A DNA stretch of 64,000 nt. It comes from Allomuricauda sp. TMED12 (GTDB taxonomy: Bacteria > Bacteroidota > Bacteroidia > Flavobacteriales > Flavobacteriaceae). Below are positions 17,750 to 27,562 of the stretch, piece after piece. Where the stretch lies: contig NHBR02000147.1 of the NCBI GenBank assembly GCA_002167435.2, positions 1 through 64,000 of the forward strand, read 5' to 3'. The position numbers were made by a program, and so were the translations under genes. Within the stretch, counting starts at the first letter, position 1; each line of letters starts with the position of its first letter. The notes under the pieces were generated by a model that saw only the letters and a program-made list of their open reading frames with translations, was not told where the DNA came from and ran no database searches.

Positions 17750-19261
17750 ATGGAGTACTTTATCAATTGTAATTCCTCAACCTTGGCGCCGTATACCACT
17801 CCATTAGATGAGTTACGTGCGGCCCACTTGTACCGAAGGCTCGGTTTTAGTGCCTCCGTACAAACCATTAACGCTGCTGTTGGACAAACGGCGGGCACCC
17901 TAGTCGACAATTTGGTTAATCAAGCGCTTGCGGCCCCAACTATACCTGCGCCGGAATGGGCAGATTGGAACGATACCAACTACCCGGCAGATGAGGATAT
18001 GGCAGGTGCGTTACGAAGAGCACAAATAGAAGACTTTACAACAGCTTACGGCAATGCCATTGTTGACAATGAATTGTTGGACAGGATGAGCTTTTTTTGG
18101 AGTAATCACTTTGTAACCCAGTTAGAGACCTATAGTTGCCCCCAGTTTCTATTTTACTATATCAACTGTCTGCAGCGAAATGCTTTGGGCAATTTTAAGA
18201 CCTTCACTAGTGAAATAGGCCTTACCAGTGCCATGCTGTATTATTTGGATGGAGTAAGAAACCGGGGAGATAATCCCAACGAGAACTATGCCCGTGAGCT
18301 TTACGAGCTTTTCACTTTGGGAGAGGGGAATAATTATACGGAAGAAGATATCATAGAAACTTCCAAAGCGATATCCGGATATACCGAGCGCGGAGAAGAA
18401 GGTTGTACCCAAGTTACTTTTGACCCAACAGAGTTCAACACTGAGAACAAAACCATATTTGGTCAAACTGGAAATTGGGACTACGATGATGTTATAGATA
18501 TCCTCTTCAACCAAAGAGCCGATGAAATCGGTTGGTTCATCTGCAAAAAATTATACGAGTTTTTTGTCCACCCCGATTCAACCAGTGATGATGGAGGAAT
18601 TGCTCCCCAGATAATCGATGGTTTAGCTCAAACCTTTATTAGTAGTGGCTTTGATATTGCCACCGTGCTTCGTCAGTTGTTTAAAAGCCAACACTTTTTT
18701 GATGAAACCGCCATTGGGGTTATCATAAAAAGTCCCGCTGATCTATACTTCAACTTTTTAAAAGAATCCGGTTTCTCTTACGATGATGGAACCGTAATAA
18801 ATATGGTTGATGCCTGCTCCTTGATCGGACAACGATTTTTTCAACCACCCGAAGTGGAGGGCTGGCAACGAGACCGAACATGGATCAATACCAATTTTAT
18901 TATTGGTCGTTGGCTGACCATGGAAGTCTTTATTGATCGCTTTTTTCAAAACGACCCAGAACAGTTCAGAACTTTGGCCATGGACGCTGTTGGACCAGCC
19001 AACATTAATACCAGTAATCCAGAAATTGTGGTTAGGGCATTAGTAAACAAGTTTACACCAAAAGGTCTTTTAACGGATGCTGATTTTGAAAAGGCTATGG
19101 ATGCCTTTAAGATTGATGATGTGCCCGAAGAATATTACTCTTCGGATTATATTCCGGGGGGTAATGGCTGGTGGGTTCTTTCAACCAGTATGGAAGTTCC
19201 AACCCAAGTCCATGTATTACTGCGCCATTTATCCAGAGAGCCCGAATTTCAACTAAAATAA
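17750..19261 (+). CDS. DUF1800 family protein
   Basis: 503 residues. The family signature is clear: AAHLYRRLGFSA near the start, NENYARELYELFTLGEGNNYTEEDI in the middle, and QRFFQPPEVEGW later. DUF1800 proteins are almost always encoded next to a DUF1501 protein, as here (10 nt downstream). No signal peptide is obvious, though the partner carries Tat and T9SS signals. The molecular role is unknown; the pair is conserved widely in Bacteroidota, Planctomycetota and Proteobacteria. Confidence 0.85.
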   Translation: MEYFINCNSSTLAPYTTPLDELRAAHLYRRLGFSASVQTINAAVGQTAGTLVDNLVNQALAAPTIPAPEWADWNDTNYPADEDMAGALRRAQIEDFTTAYGNAIVDNELLDRMSFFWSNHFVTQLETYSCPQFLFYYINCLQRNALGNFKTFTSEIGLTSAMLYYLDGVRNRGDNPNENYARELYELFTLGEGNNYTEEDIIETSKAISGYTERGEEGCTQVTFDPTEFNTENKTIFGQTGNWDYDDVIDILFNQRADEIGWFICKKLYEFFVHPDSTSDDGGIAPQIIDGLAQTFISSGFDIATVLRQLFKSQHFFDETAIGVIIKSPADLYFNFLKESGFSYDDGTVINMVDACSLIGQRFFQPPEVEGWQRDRTWINTNFIIGRWLTMEVFIDRFFQNDPEQFRTLAMDAVGPANINTSNPEIVVRALVNKFTPKGLLTDADFEKAMDAFKIDDVPEEYYSSDYIPGGNGWWVLSTSMEVPTQVHVLLRHLSREPEFQLK

Positions 19262-19271
19262 CCCCATCACC

Positions 19272-20990
19272 ATGTGCGATAATCACCATACCCACGATAA
19301 ATCACCCCACAAAGGCCTCGAGCACGATGGCCACGATATGGAACACAAGAAATGGAGCCGACGTTCCTTTGTCCAAGCTTTGGGCATAGCGGGTTCGGGT
19401 TCTATGTTTTTGGGAAGCCACTTCATTTCGGCTTCTTCACCATCACCGTTGACAGCGGCAGTTGCTGCGGCAGAGACGGACAATATTTTAATCTTGATTC
19501 GATTATCAGGAGGGAACGACGGACTTAGTACCGTTATTCCTATCCAACAATATGATACCTATGCAAACGCAAGGCCGAACATCTACATACCAGAAAGTAA
19601 GGTCTTAAAACTTACCGATGATTTTGGGATACCTACTTACATGAGTGCCCTGGAACCTCTTTGGGGCGATGGGCAGTTCAAGGCTGTTCACGGTGTAGGG
19701 TACGAAGGTCAAAGTCTATCGCATTTCACAGGATCCGATATTTTCGCTAATACCGATTTGACCACAACTGGTTTCTCCGGAGAAAATACAGGTTGGATGG
19801 GTAGACATTTTGAGGAACTTTACCCAGATTATCTTATTAACCCGCCAGCAGCTCCGGCAGCTATTCAAATTGGAAACTTGGCGAACTTGGTTTTTCAAGG
19901 AGAAGAAACCAACTATGCCTTTGTGACCAATAATGTAGATCAGTTGGAACAAATTGCAGAGACCGGAACTTTTTACGATATAGAAAATGCACCATTCGAT
20001 GATTGTATGTATGGAGATCAGCTTAGGTTTCTTCGTGGTGTAGCCAATACTACTTATGAGTATGCCGGTATCATCCACGATGCCTATATGGCAGGCCAAA
20101 ACCAAGTGGAGTACCAAGACAATGGCTTTGCCAGACAATTGGCACTTTTGGCAAGATTGATTAAAGGAAACTTGGGCACCAAAGTCTACATGATTTCCCT
20201 GGGAGGATTTGACACCCATGGCAATCAGCCCATAGTTCATGAGCGTTTGATGTCCAATCTATCTGTAGCAATTAACAATTTCTACGAAGACCTCGCATTC
20301 ACAGAGCAAGATGAGAACGTACTGAGCATGACCTTTTCAGAATTTGGCCGTAGGATTTTTGAAAACGGTTCCAACGGTACCGACCACGGAAAGGCCGCTC
20401 CTACCCTATTCTTTGGATCAGGATTGAGCGGGAGCGCATTTGTTGGCGAACACCCATCGTTGGATGAACCCAATAACCGAGGGAATTTGGAATACACCAT
20501 GGATTTTAGAAACCTTTATGGAACCGTATTGGCCGAATGGCTTTGTGTTCCAAGAGCTTCTGTGGAGCAGCATTTATTGGGTCATCCCTATCAGGCCATA
20601 GACCTTGGGTTTAACTGTAGCGGTGAAACCTTTGACGATATCGCTATGGACAATGACCCACCAACATTGCCAGAGACACCGCCAAGTCAAGACCCCATGG
20701 ATCCCAACGTGGATATTTTGGATACCATCGAGCACGCCGCCATATATCCGGCGACATCACCACGAAACCCATACATCCATTTAGAAATGCCCGTATCGGC
20801 CCATGTGGATATAGAACTCTTCAATATTTTGGGACAACGTGTAGGCACATTATTCAACGAAATGATGTTGGAAGGTCAAGTGGACATTAATATACGTGAG
20901 CGTATGAGAGACAGTTTATCCACCGGAAAATATATTTATCGGATTTCTGTGGGCGATAAAAAAATGAGTAAATCAGTAATGATTGCTTAA
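19272..20990 (+). CDS. DUF1501 protein with Tat signal and T9SS sorting domain
   Basis: 572 residues. A His/Asp-rich N-tail is followed by a twin-arginine signal (KKWSRRSFVQALGIAG, about 34-49). The body is a DUF1501 (alkaline-phosphatase/sulfatase-like) fold, with IRLSGGNDGLSTVIP, SLGGFDTHGNQ, EFGRRIFENGSNGTDHG and GTDHG-type metal motifs. After a proline-rich linker (PTLPETPPSQDPMDP) the last 80 residues form a type A sorting domain (IELFNILGQRVGTL, YRISVGDKKMSKSVMI). The protein is thus predicted to cross the inner membrane folded and leave by type IX secretion. Its partner is the DUF1800 gene just upstream. Confidence 0.88.
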   Translation: MCDNHHTHDKSPHKGLEHDGHDMEHKKWSRRSFVQALGIAGSGSMFLGSHFISASSPSPLTAAVAAAETDNILILIRLSGGNDGLSTVIPIQQYDTYANARPNIYIPESKVLKLTDDFGIPTYMSALEPLWGDGQFKAVHGVGYEGQSLSHFTGSDIFANTDLTTTGFSGENTGWMGRHFEELYPDYLINPPAAPAAIQIGNLANLVFQGEETNYAFVTNNVDQLEQIAETGTFYDIENAPFDDCMYGDQLRFLRGVANTTYEYAGIIHDAYMAGQNQVEYQDNGFARQLALLARLIKGNLGTKVYMISLGGFDTHGNQPIVHERLMSNLSVAINNFYEDLAFTEQDENVLSMTFSEFGRRIFENGSNGTDHGKAAPTLFFGSGLSGSAFVGEHPSLDEPNNRGNLEYTMDFRNLYGTVLAEWLCVPRASVEQHLLGHPYQAIDLGFNCSGETFDDIAMDNDPPTLPETPPSQDPMDPNVDILDTIEHAAIYPATSPRNPYIHLEMPVSAHVDIELFNILGQRVGTLFNEMMLEGQVDINIRERMRDSLSTGKYIYRISVGDKKMSKSVMIA

Positions 20991-21019
20991 CGAAGCGGGA
21001 CAATTTCTTATCCATTTTT

Positions 21020-21084
21020 AGGAAGCCTTCGGTAGTGCACCCCTCACCCCAAGTAGGGTCGCATTTTCGGAGGTTTCCTTTTTT
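21020..21084 (+). terminator. Long-loop hairpin with T-run after the DUF1501 gene
   Basis: AGGAAGCCTTCG at 21020-21031 pairs with CGGAGGTTTCCT at 21068-21079 (G-U pairs included), followed by a TTTTTT run. The loop of 36 nt contains a smaller stem. A plausible intrinsic terminator, weaker than classic ones because of the large loop. Confidence 0.4.
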
Positions 21085-21106
21085 ATGTCCATCCCGTTAA
21101 AATCAG

Positions 21107-21114
21107 TATTTTTG
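21107..21114 (+). promoter_or_regulatory. -7 element of metG (TATTTTTG)
   Basis: TATTTTTG is a full TAnnTTTG match, 20 nt before the metG ATG at 21134. Confidence 0.5.
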
Positions 21115-21133
21115 GGCCTAATTAGAATTTTAC

Positions 21134-23215
21134 ATGGCTCAAGATAAATTACCCTCCAGGTACACTATTACTGCAGCATTGCCTTACACCAACGGTCCCA
21201 TTCATATTGGGCATTTGGCCGGCGTTTACGTTCCTGCGGACATTTATTCCCGTTATTTACGCTTAAAAGGCAACGACGTAGCCTTTGTCTGCGGTAGCGA
21301 CGAACACGGTGTTGCCATCTCCATGAAGGCTAAAAAAGAAGGTGTCACACCCACGGAAATAATAGATAAGTACCATAATATCATTAAAAAGTCGTTTGCA
21401 GATTTTGGTATTTCGTTTGATAATTACTCTAGAACATCTGCAAAAGTCCATCACGACACCGCTTCGGAATTTTTCAAAAAAATGTACGAACAAGGTGATT
21501 TTATTGAGGAAGAAACTGAGCAATTATACGATGATGAAGCCACACAATTTTTAGCGGACAGATTTGTTATTGGAACCTGCCCCAAATGTGGTCACGAGGA
21601 AGCCTATGGCGACCAATGTGAAAATTGCGGGTCATCGCTCAATGCAACAGATTTGATTAACCCTAAATCAACCATAACAGGAACGGTCCCATCTTTAAAA
21701 AAGACCAAACATTGGTTTTTACCTTTGGACCGCTACGAAGGGTTCTTGAAAAAATGGATTCTGGAAGAGCATAAATCCGATTGGAAACCCAACGTGTACG
21801 GACAGTGCAAATCTTGGATTGATGAAGGATTGAAACCACGTGCCGTTACCCGCGACTTGGACTGGGGAATTCCCGTACCTGTTGCAGGTGGGGAAGGCAA
21901 AGTGCTATACGTTTGGTTTGATGCGCCTATTGGCTACATTTCTTCTACAAAAGAGTGGGCCAAACGTGAAGGCAAGGACTGGGAACCCTATTGGAAGGAT
22001 GAAAGTACCAAATTGGTACATTTTATAGGCAAGGATAATATTGTGTTCCACTGTATTATCTTCCCAAGTATGTTAAAGGCCAATGGTGATTTTATTTTGC
22101 CTGACAATGTGCCAGCCAATGAGTTTCTGAATCTTGAAGGCAACAAACTTTCCACTTCTAAAAACTGGGCAGTTTGGCTGCACGAATACTTGGAAGAGTT
22201 CCCGGATATGCAGGATGTACTGCGATATACCTTAACCGCGAATGCTCCCGAGACCAAGGACAACGATTTTACTTGGAAAGATTTCCAGGCAAGAAACAAT
22301 AATGAACTAGTAGCCATTTTTGGAAACTTCGTGAACCGTGTTACCGTTTTGACCCATAAATATTACGATGGGGTTGTTCCTACTCCAGCTGAATTTTCCG
22401 AGACGGATTTGGAGACTTTGAAAGCTTTAAAGGGTTACCCTGAAATATTGACAAATTCATTGGAACGTTACCGTTTCCGAGAAGGTAGTCAAGAATTGAT
22501 GAACTTGGCCCGTTTAGGAAACAAATACCTGGCTGATGCTGAACCTTGGAAATTGATTAAGACGGATGAAGAACGCGTAAAAACCATCATGTACGTGGCA
22601 CTTCAAATTGCAACGGGATTGGCAGTGCTCAGTGAACCATTTTTACCATTCACTTCAGAGAAATTAAAAGGAATTCTAAACCTTAATTCAAAAGAAGGTG
22701 AGAAATCTATCGAATGGGATGATGTCAGTTTAAAAGAGACTTTACTTCCCGCAGGACACACCATTAACAAAAGTGAACTGCTTTTCAGAAAAATAGAGGA
22801 TAAGGAAATTCAACAACAACTGGACAAACTGGAAGCCACCAAAAAAGTCAATGCGCAAATGGACAAAGAAGTAGCACCACAAAAAGATACCATCACATTT
22901 GATGATTTCTCCAAATTGGATATGCGTGTGGGAACCATCATCGAAGCTGAAAAAATGCCAAAGGCCAACAAGCTTTTGGTATTGAAAGTGGATACCGGAT
23001 TGGATACGCGAACCATTGTTTCAGGTATTGCCAATAGCTTTAAACCTGAGGACATTGTTGGCAAAAAAGTAACCGTTTTGGTCAACTTAGCTCCGAGAAA
23101 ACTACGTGGTGTGGAAAGCGAAGGCATGATTTTGATGACAGAGGACAAGGATGGTAAACTTGTATTTGTCAACCCTGATGAGGAAAATGTAAGCAACGGG
23201 GAGACCATAAATTAA
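21134..23215 (+). CDS. metG: Methionyl-tRNA synthetase
   Basis: 693 residues, a long-form enzyme charging initiator and elongator tRNA-Met. The HIGH motif is HIGHLAG, the class I KMSKS loop appears as [11 protein letters not shown], and a zinc knuckle is seen as [18 protein letters not shown]. The C-terminal 110 residues ([15 protein letters not shown] ... [17 protein letters not shown]) form the Arc1p/EMAP-type tRNA-binding domain. The start ATG follows a good -7 element. Downstream is a repeat element, then tex. Confidence 0.96.
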   Translation: MAQDKLPSRYTITAALPYTNGPIHIGHLAGVYVPADIYSRYLRLKGNDVAFVCGSDEHGVAISMKAKKEGVTPTEIIDKYHNIIKKSFADFGISFDNYSRTSAKVHHDTASEFFKKMYEQGDFIEEETEQLYDDEATQFLADRFVIGTCPKCGHEEAYGDQCENCGSSLNATDLINPKSTITGTVPSLKKTKHWFLPLDRYEGFLKKWILEEHKSDWKPNVYGQCKSWIDEGLKPRAVTRDLDWGIPVPVAGGEGKVLYVWFDAPIGYISSTKEWAKREGKDWEPYWKDESTKLVHFIGKDNIVFHCIIFPSMLKANGDFILPDNVPANEFLNLEGNKLSTSKNWAVWLHEYLEEFPDMQDVLRYTLTANAPETKDNDFTWKDFQARNNNELVAIFGNFVNRVTVLTHKYYDGVVPTPAEFSETDLETLKALKGYPEILTNSLERYRFREGSQELMNLARLGNKYLADAEPWKLIKTDEERVKTIMYVALQIATGLAVLSEPFLPFTSEKLKGILNLNSKEGEKSIEWDDVSLKETLLPAGHTINKSELLFRKIEDKEIQQQLDKLEATKKVNAQMDKEVAPQKDTITFDDFSKLDMRVGTIIEAEKMPKANKLLVLKVDTGLDTRTIVSGIANSFKPEDIVGKKVTVLVNLAPRKLRGVESEGMILMTEDKDGKLVFVNPDEENVSNGETIN

Positions 23216-23232
23216 TTCATATCCCAAGAAAC

Positions 23233-23306
23233 TGTCAGGTCGAGCGTAGTCGAGACCCACATTAGAAACTTGGACGTAAAGACTTCTCGACTGCGCTCGA
23301 AGTGAC
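23233..23306. repeat. Palindromic repeat between metG and tex
   Basis: Left arm GTCAGGTCGAGCGTAGTCGA and right arm TCGACTGCGCTCGAAGTGAC make a 22-bp inverted repeat with few mismatches, around a 30-nt centre. The right arm is the same sequence type as the piece translated in the Mfd N-terminus. Confidence 0.8.
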
Positions 23307-23324
23307 AAATACTAAACAAACATC

Positions 23325-25457
23325 ATGCAGCTTGTCCCCTATATCGTTCGCCATACCCTGCTTTCAGAAAAGAGTGTTGAGAACACTGTAGCCCTTTTAA
23401 ACGAAGATTGCACCGTTCCCTTTATTTCGCGATACCGAAAGGAACGCACAGGCAATTTGGACGAGGTGCAAATCGGTTCCATTGTGGAGTACAAAGCGCA
23501 GTTCGAAGCACTGGAAAAAAGAAAGGTGGCCATCATAAAAGCTGTAAAGGAACAAGATGCGCTAACTTCCGAACTGGAGGCGAAATTTTTGAACTGTACC
23601 GACCTTACCAGTTTGGAAGACCTTTATCTTCCTTTCAAAAAAAGCAAAAAGACCAAAGCTGAAACCGCACGTAAAAATGGTTTGGAACCGTTGGCCAAAA
23701 TTATTATGGCACAACGTAGCGATGAAATCGAGTTTATCGCATCCAAATATTTGAGCAAGGAAGTCATCAACGAAGATGATGCCCTCGAAGGTGCTCGACA
23801 TATCATTTCGGAATGGATCAATGAGCGTACCGATATCCGAAATCAGCTTCGCGGTCAGTTGGAGCGCCACGCTTTGATCACTACCAAAGTCGTCAAAACC
23901 AAAAAAGAAGATGAGAAAGCGCAAAAGTTCCGCGACTATTTCGATTGGAGCGAACCTTTGAGCCGATGTCCATCACACCGTTTTTTGGCCATTATGCGGG
24001 CTGAAAAGGAAGGTTTTATACGAGTGAAAATCGAAATAGATGACGAAAGAGCTATCCAAAATATGGAACGGCGCTTGATCAAAACCAACAATGCATGTGC
24101 GGAACAAATAGAACTGGCCATTGCGGATGCCTACAAAAGACTCTTGTTGCCATCGTTGTCCAATGAGCTTTTAAAAACTGCCAAAGAAAAAGCAGATGCT
24201 TCGGCCATTCAGGTTTTCTCCAAAAATTTGAAACAACTATTGCTCGGTGCCCCGCTTGGCGAAAAACGCATTTTGGCCATTGACCCAGGTTTTAGAACAG
24301 GCTGCAAAGTGGTGTGTTTGGACGAGCAGGGCGATTTAAAGCACAACGAAACCATTTACCCCCATCCACCACAGCGCGATAGTTCTGGAGCCATCAAAAA
24401 AATAAGTTCTTTGGTAGATGCCTATAAAATTGAGGCCATTGCCATAGGCAACGGAACGGCATCCCGAGAAACCGAGCAGTTGGTAAAGCGCGTTCCGTTC
24501 AAAAAACCGATTGAAGTCTTTATCGTAAGCGAAGCCGGAGCTTCTATCTATTCTGCTTCCAAAATTGCGCGCGACGAATTCCCCAATTATGATGTTACGG
24601 TACGGGGAGCCGTTTCCATTGGTCGCCGTTTGGCCGATCCTTTGGCCGAATTGGTAAAAATTGACGCCAAATCCATCGGGGTTGGGCAATATCAGCACGA
24701 TGTGGACCAAACGCAATTGAAAACCTCTTTGGATACCGTGGTGGAAAGCTGCGTAAATTCCGTTGGAGTCAACATCAACACGGCGAGTGTTCCGCTTTTG
24801 AGTTATGTATCTGGCATTGGACCCAAACTGGCCGAAAATATTGTTGCCCACCGAAATGAAAATGGCGCGTTCAAAAGCAGGGAACAGATTAAAAAAGTAC
24901 CTCGATTGGGCGGTAAGGCCTTTGAACAAAGTGCGGGGTTCTTGCGTATCAAAAATGGCAACAATCCTTTGGATGATTCTGCCGTTCATCCAGAACGTTA
25001 TGGTTTGGTTTCGAAAATGGCGAAAGACCAAGGTGTTTCCCTCGAAGAAATTGTAGGGAACAAATCGGCCCTGCAAGGCATCGACCTAAAATCGTATTGT
25101 ACAGAAACCATTGGCATGCCCACCTTGGAAGATATTCTGAAAGAATTGGAAAAACCAGGATTGGACCTTCGTGAGAAAGCGAAAGTATTTACGTTCAATC
25201 AAAATATAAAGGAAATAACAGATTTGAGACAAGGTCAATTGTTGCCAGGTATTGTCAATAACATTACCAATTTTGGTTGCTTCGTCGATATTGGAATCAA
25301 AGAAAGTGGTCTTATTCATATCTCTAATCTATCCGATACTTTTGTGAAAGATGTCAACGAACACGTTAGTCTACATCAGCAAGTAGTGGTAAAAGTCTTG
25401 GATGTTGATGTGCCAAGAAAGCGGATTCAGTTAGCATTGCATAAACAAGGTGCTTAA
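23325..25457 (+). CDS. tex: Tex family RNA-binding protein
   Basis: 710 residues. Tex proteins bind nucleic acid through a C-terminal S1 domain and affect transcription; the exact role is unclear. Visible in order: N-terminal helical region with SRYRKERTGNLDEVQI, YqgF/RuvC-like domain (ILAIDPGFRTGCKVVCLDE), helix-hairpin-helix pair (LLSYVSGIGPKLAENIVAHR, VPRLGGKAFEQ), and S1 (GIVNNITNFGCFVDIGIKES). Full length, no signal peptide. The stop is 1 nt from the start of the deacetylase-like gene, so the two form an operon. Confidence 0.93.
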   Translation: MQLVPYIVRHTLLSEKSVENTVALLNEDCTVPFISRYRKERTGNLDEVQIGSIVEYKAQFEALEKRKVAIIKAVKEQDALTSELEAKFLNCTDLTSLEDLYLPFKKSKKTKAETARKNGLEPLAKIIMAQRSDEIEFIASKYLSKEVINEDDALEGARHIISEWINERTDIRNQLRGQLERHALITTKVVKTKKEDEKAQKFRDYFDWSEPLSRCPSHRFLAIMRAEKEGFIRVKIEIDDERAIQNMERRLIKTNNACAEQIELAIADAYKRLLLPSLSNELLKTAKEKADASAIQVFSKNLKQLLLGAPLGEKRILAIDPGFRTGCKVVCLDEQGDLKHNETIYPHPPQRDSSGAIKKISSLVDAYKIEAIAIGNGTASRETEQLVKRVPFKKPIEVFIVSEAGASIYSASKIARDEFPNYDVTVRGAVSIGRRLADPLAELVKIDAKSIGVGQYQHDVDQTQLKTSLDTVVESCVNSVGVNINTASVPLLSYVSGIGPKLAENIVAHRNENGAFKSREQIKKVPRLGGKAFEQSAGFLRIKNGNNPLDDSAVHPERYGLVSKMAKDQGVSLEEIVGNKSALQGIDLKSYCTETIGMPTLEDILKELEKPGLDLREKAKVFTFNQNIKEITDLRQGQLLPGIVNNITNFGCFVDIGIKESGLIHISNLSDTFVKDVNEHVSLHQQVVVKVLDVDVPRKRIQLALHKQGA

Positions 25458-25458
25458 T

Positions 25459-26361
25459 ATGGTCAAAATAGCCTATCATCCTATTTACAAACATCCTTTG
25501 CCCGAGGGGCATAGGTTTCCGATGATCAAATATGAATTGTTGCCCCAACAATTGCTTTATGAAGGAACTTGTTCCGAGGAAAACTTCTTTGAACCTTCAT
25601 TACCGGAAGACCATCATATTTTGGCAGCACATGATGCGGAATATTACAATGATTTGGCAAGCCTGGACCTTTCTAAAAGTGCTGCTCGCAAGATTGGTTT
25701 TCCGCTAAGTGATGAACTTGTGAAGCGAGAACGCATTATTGCAGATGGAACCATAAAAGGATGCGAATTTGCGCTCGAATATGGTATCGCCATGAATATT
25801 GCGGGCGGAACACATCATGCTTATTCCGATAGAGGTGAAGCTTTTTGTATGTTGAACGATCAAGCCATTGGCGCACGGTATCTTTTAAACAGCAAACTAG
25901 CCACCAAGGTTTTAATAATAGATTTGGATGTGCACCAAGGCAATGGAACGGCAGAAATTTTTCAGACAGACTATTCTGTTTTTACCTTCTCGATGCATGG
26001 GAAAGGCAATTATCCCTTTAAAAAGGAAACATCAGACTTGGATATCCCATTAGAAAAAGATACCAAGGATGAGGAGTATCTTTCTATTCTAAAAAAGACC
26101 CTGCCCAAGTTGTTGAAGCAAGTACAACCAGATTTTATTTTCTACCTCTGTGGTGTGGACGTTTTGGAATCAGATAAATTGGGTACGCTGTCCATGACTT
26201 TGGATGGATGCAAGGAACGGGACCGTTTTGTGCTTCAAACGTGTTATGATTCAAAAATACCGGTGCAATGTAGTATGGGAGGCGGATACTCTCCCGATAT
26301 TAAAGTAATTGTGGAAGCACATGCCAATACTTTTCGGACCGCTCATGAAATGTATGAATAA
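25459..26361 (+). CDS. Histone-deacetylase-family hydrolase
   Basis: 300 residues. The arginase-like deacetylase fold is shown by AGGTHHAYSDRGEAFC, LIDLDVHQGNGTAEIF (metal-binding Asp and His) and YLCGVDVLESDKLGTLSMT, with GGGYSPDI near the end. Bacterial members act on acetylated lysines, polyamines or acetoin-related compounds; the substrate here is unknown. The upstream in-frame codon at 25450 lies inside tex, so the ATG at 25459 (MVKIAYHP) is chosen. Translationally linked to tex. Confidence 0.88.
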   Translation: MVKIAYHPIYKHPLPEGHRFPMIKYELLPQQLLYEGTCSEENFFEPSLPEDHHILAAHDAEYYNDLASLDLSKSAARKIGFPLSDELVKRERIIADGTIKGCEFALEYGIAMNIAGGTHHAYSDRGEAFCMLNDQAIGARYLLNSKLATKVLIIDLDVHQGNGTAEIFQTDYSVFTFSMHGKGNYPFKKETSDLDIPLEKDTKDEEYLSILKKTLPKLLKQVQPDFIFYLCGVDVLESDKLGTLSMTLDGCKERDRFVLQTCYDSKIPVQCSMGGGYSPDIKVIVEAHANTFRTAHEMYE

Positions 26362-26371
26362 TTTTGCCGAC

Positions 26372-26379
26372 TAGTTTTG
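26372..26379 (+). promoter_or_regulatory. -7 element of the PAP2 gene (TAGTTTTG)
   Basis: TAGTTTTG fits TAnnTTTG and lies 14 nt before the ATG at 26393. Confidence 0.4.
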
Positions 26380-26392
26380 ATAATACAACATC

Positions 26393-27235
26393 ATGAGACT
26401 TATAAAATACTTCACCCTAGTTCTATTGACCACTACTATGACCGGTCAAGAACTTCACATCAAAAAAGAGAAAAACCTCTGGAACAATTTTACCTACGAT
26501 GTAGGGAACATTTTTGGAGGTGTGGGTCATGCCTATTCCCGACCGTTCCATTGGAAAGGAAACGACTGGGCCAATTTTGGATATTTAAGCGGAGGTACAT
26601 TGCTTCTATTTACTGTAGATGATGAGTTCATAGATTGGAAAAATGGTTTTGATCAAGACGTTCCAGACCTCATTAAGGACTATGGAAACAAATATGGCGC
26701 TCCCGAAAACAATTATATGCTTACCGGTGGAGTATATCTTGCAGGACTCTTTACCAAAAATGAAAAATTGAGACGTACGGGTGTGCTTTTGATTTCTTCC
26801 GCTACGGCTGGAGGGTTTTTACAACAGGTAAGCAAACGAATCATTGGTAGGGCACGGCCCAAAAGCGGAGCAATTTCCGCTACCTTCGACCCACTCCACT
26901 TGGACAGGGTATATGATTATGATTCTTTTCCTTCGGGCCATGCCATGCTGGCTTTTAGCAACGCCTATGCGATTGCCAAACAATTTAAAAGTCCATGGGT
27001 CAAGGGGGGGCTTTATACTGTGGGTATGATTCCAGGGCTTGTACGTGTTATAGATGATTTTCACTGGGTTTCCGATGTGGCTTTTAGTACAGTGTTGAGC
27101 ATCTTCATTGTAGAGTCCATTGATAAATACCTGGACTCCAAGTATGATGAAAAGTACAACGACACAAATCCTAAGAACGTTAGCTGGAATCTTTCTTTTG
27201 GCCCAAACACTTTGGGTGTCTCCCTTCATTTTTAA
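26393..27235 (+). CDS. PAP2 family phosphatase
   Basis: 280 residues. An N-terminal signal or anchor (ILTTTMTGQ-like) precedes the body. The three acid-phosphatase motifs are present: KRIIGRARP, PSGHAM and RVIDDFHWVSDV (His and Asp of the third motif). Known members dephosphorylate lipid phosphates such as phosphatidate or undecaprenyl pyrophosphate. The ending FGPNTLGVSLHF is an outer-membrane-style aromatic terminus, suggesting an outer-membrane or periplasmic location. The substrate is not determined. Confidence 0.85.
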   Translation: MRLIKYFTLVLLTTTMTGQELHIKKEKNLWNNFTYDVGNIFGGVGHAYSRPFHWKGNDWANFGYLSGGTLLLFTVDDEFIDWKNGFDQDVPDLIKDYGNKYGAPENNYMLTGGVYLAGLFTKNEKLRRTGVLLISSATAGGFLQQVSKRIIGRARPKSGAISATFDPLHLDRVYDYDSFPSGHAMLAFSNAYAIAKQFKSPWVKGGLYTVGMIPGLVRVIDDFHWVSDVAFSTVLSIFIVESIDKYLDSKYDEKYNDTNPKNVSWNLSFGPNTLGVSLHF

Positions 27236-27316
27236 TGAATTGGAAATACAATTATGTTAAATTTTATTTAGATTGATTTAAAATAATTATTTTCGTACTC
27301 TATTTCGGTTCTAATA

Positions 27317-27478
27317 ATGGGAAAGAAAAAGGACAAAAAGAAAATTAAAAAAACTAAACTTCGGGAATTACCACCAACTGGCAAGGTAAAATCCAAGTGT
27401 TGCAAAAAATACAAGAAAAGTGAGAGCAAGCGCTGTAAAAAATGCCCTTGCTTTGATCTTCTCAAAAAAGTTGCGTAA
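27317..27478 (+). CDS. 53-residue Lys/Cys-rich small protein
   Basis: A short open frame in the gap between the PAP2 and peptidase genes. The first half is strongly basic (MGKKKDKKKIKK), then comes a cysteine block: CC at 28-29, Cys40, Cys43 and Cys45 (CKKCPC), ending in FDLLKKVA. The spacing suggests a zinc- or iron-sulfur-binding knuckle. I recall similar Lys/Cys-rich short proteins in other Flavobacteriaceae, but no function. There is no signal peptide. The composition is unlike chance sequence and ordinary codons are used throughout. Confidence 0.7.
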   Translation: MGKKKDKKKIKKTKLRELPPTGKVKSKCCKKYKKSESKRCKKCPCFDLLKKVA

Positions 27479-27562
27479 CCCATTTATACAATCGTCACAT
27501 TACTCCTATTCCTGACCAAAAGGTTTCTTTATTTGTTCTATTTTTAGTGCAAACTAGAAACC

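Noticed and set aside
24336-25076. 246-codon open frame on the minus strand
   Set aside because: It is the complement of the conserved part of tex and resembles nothing.
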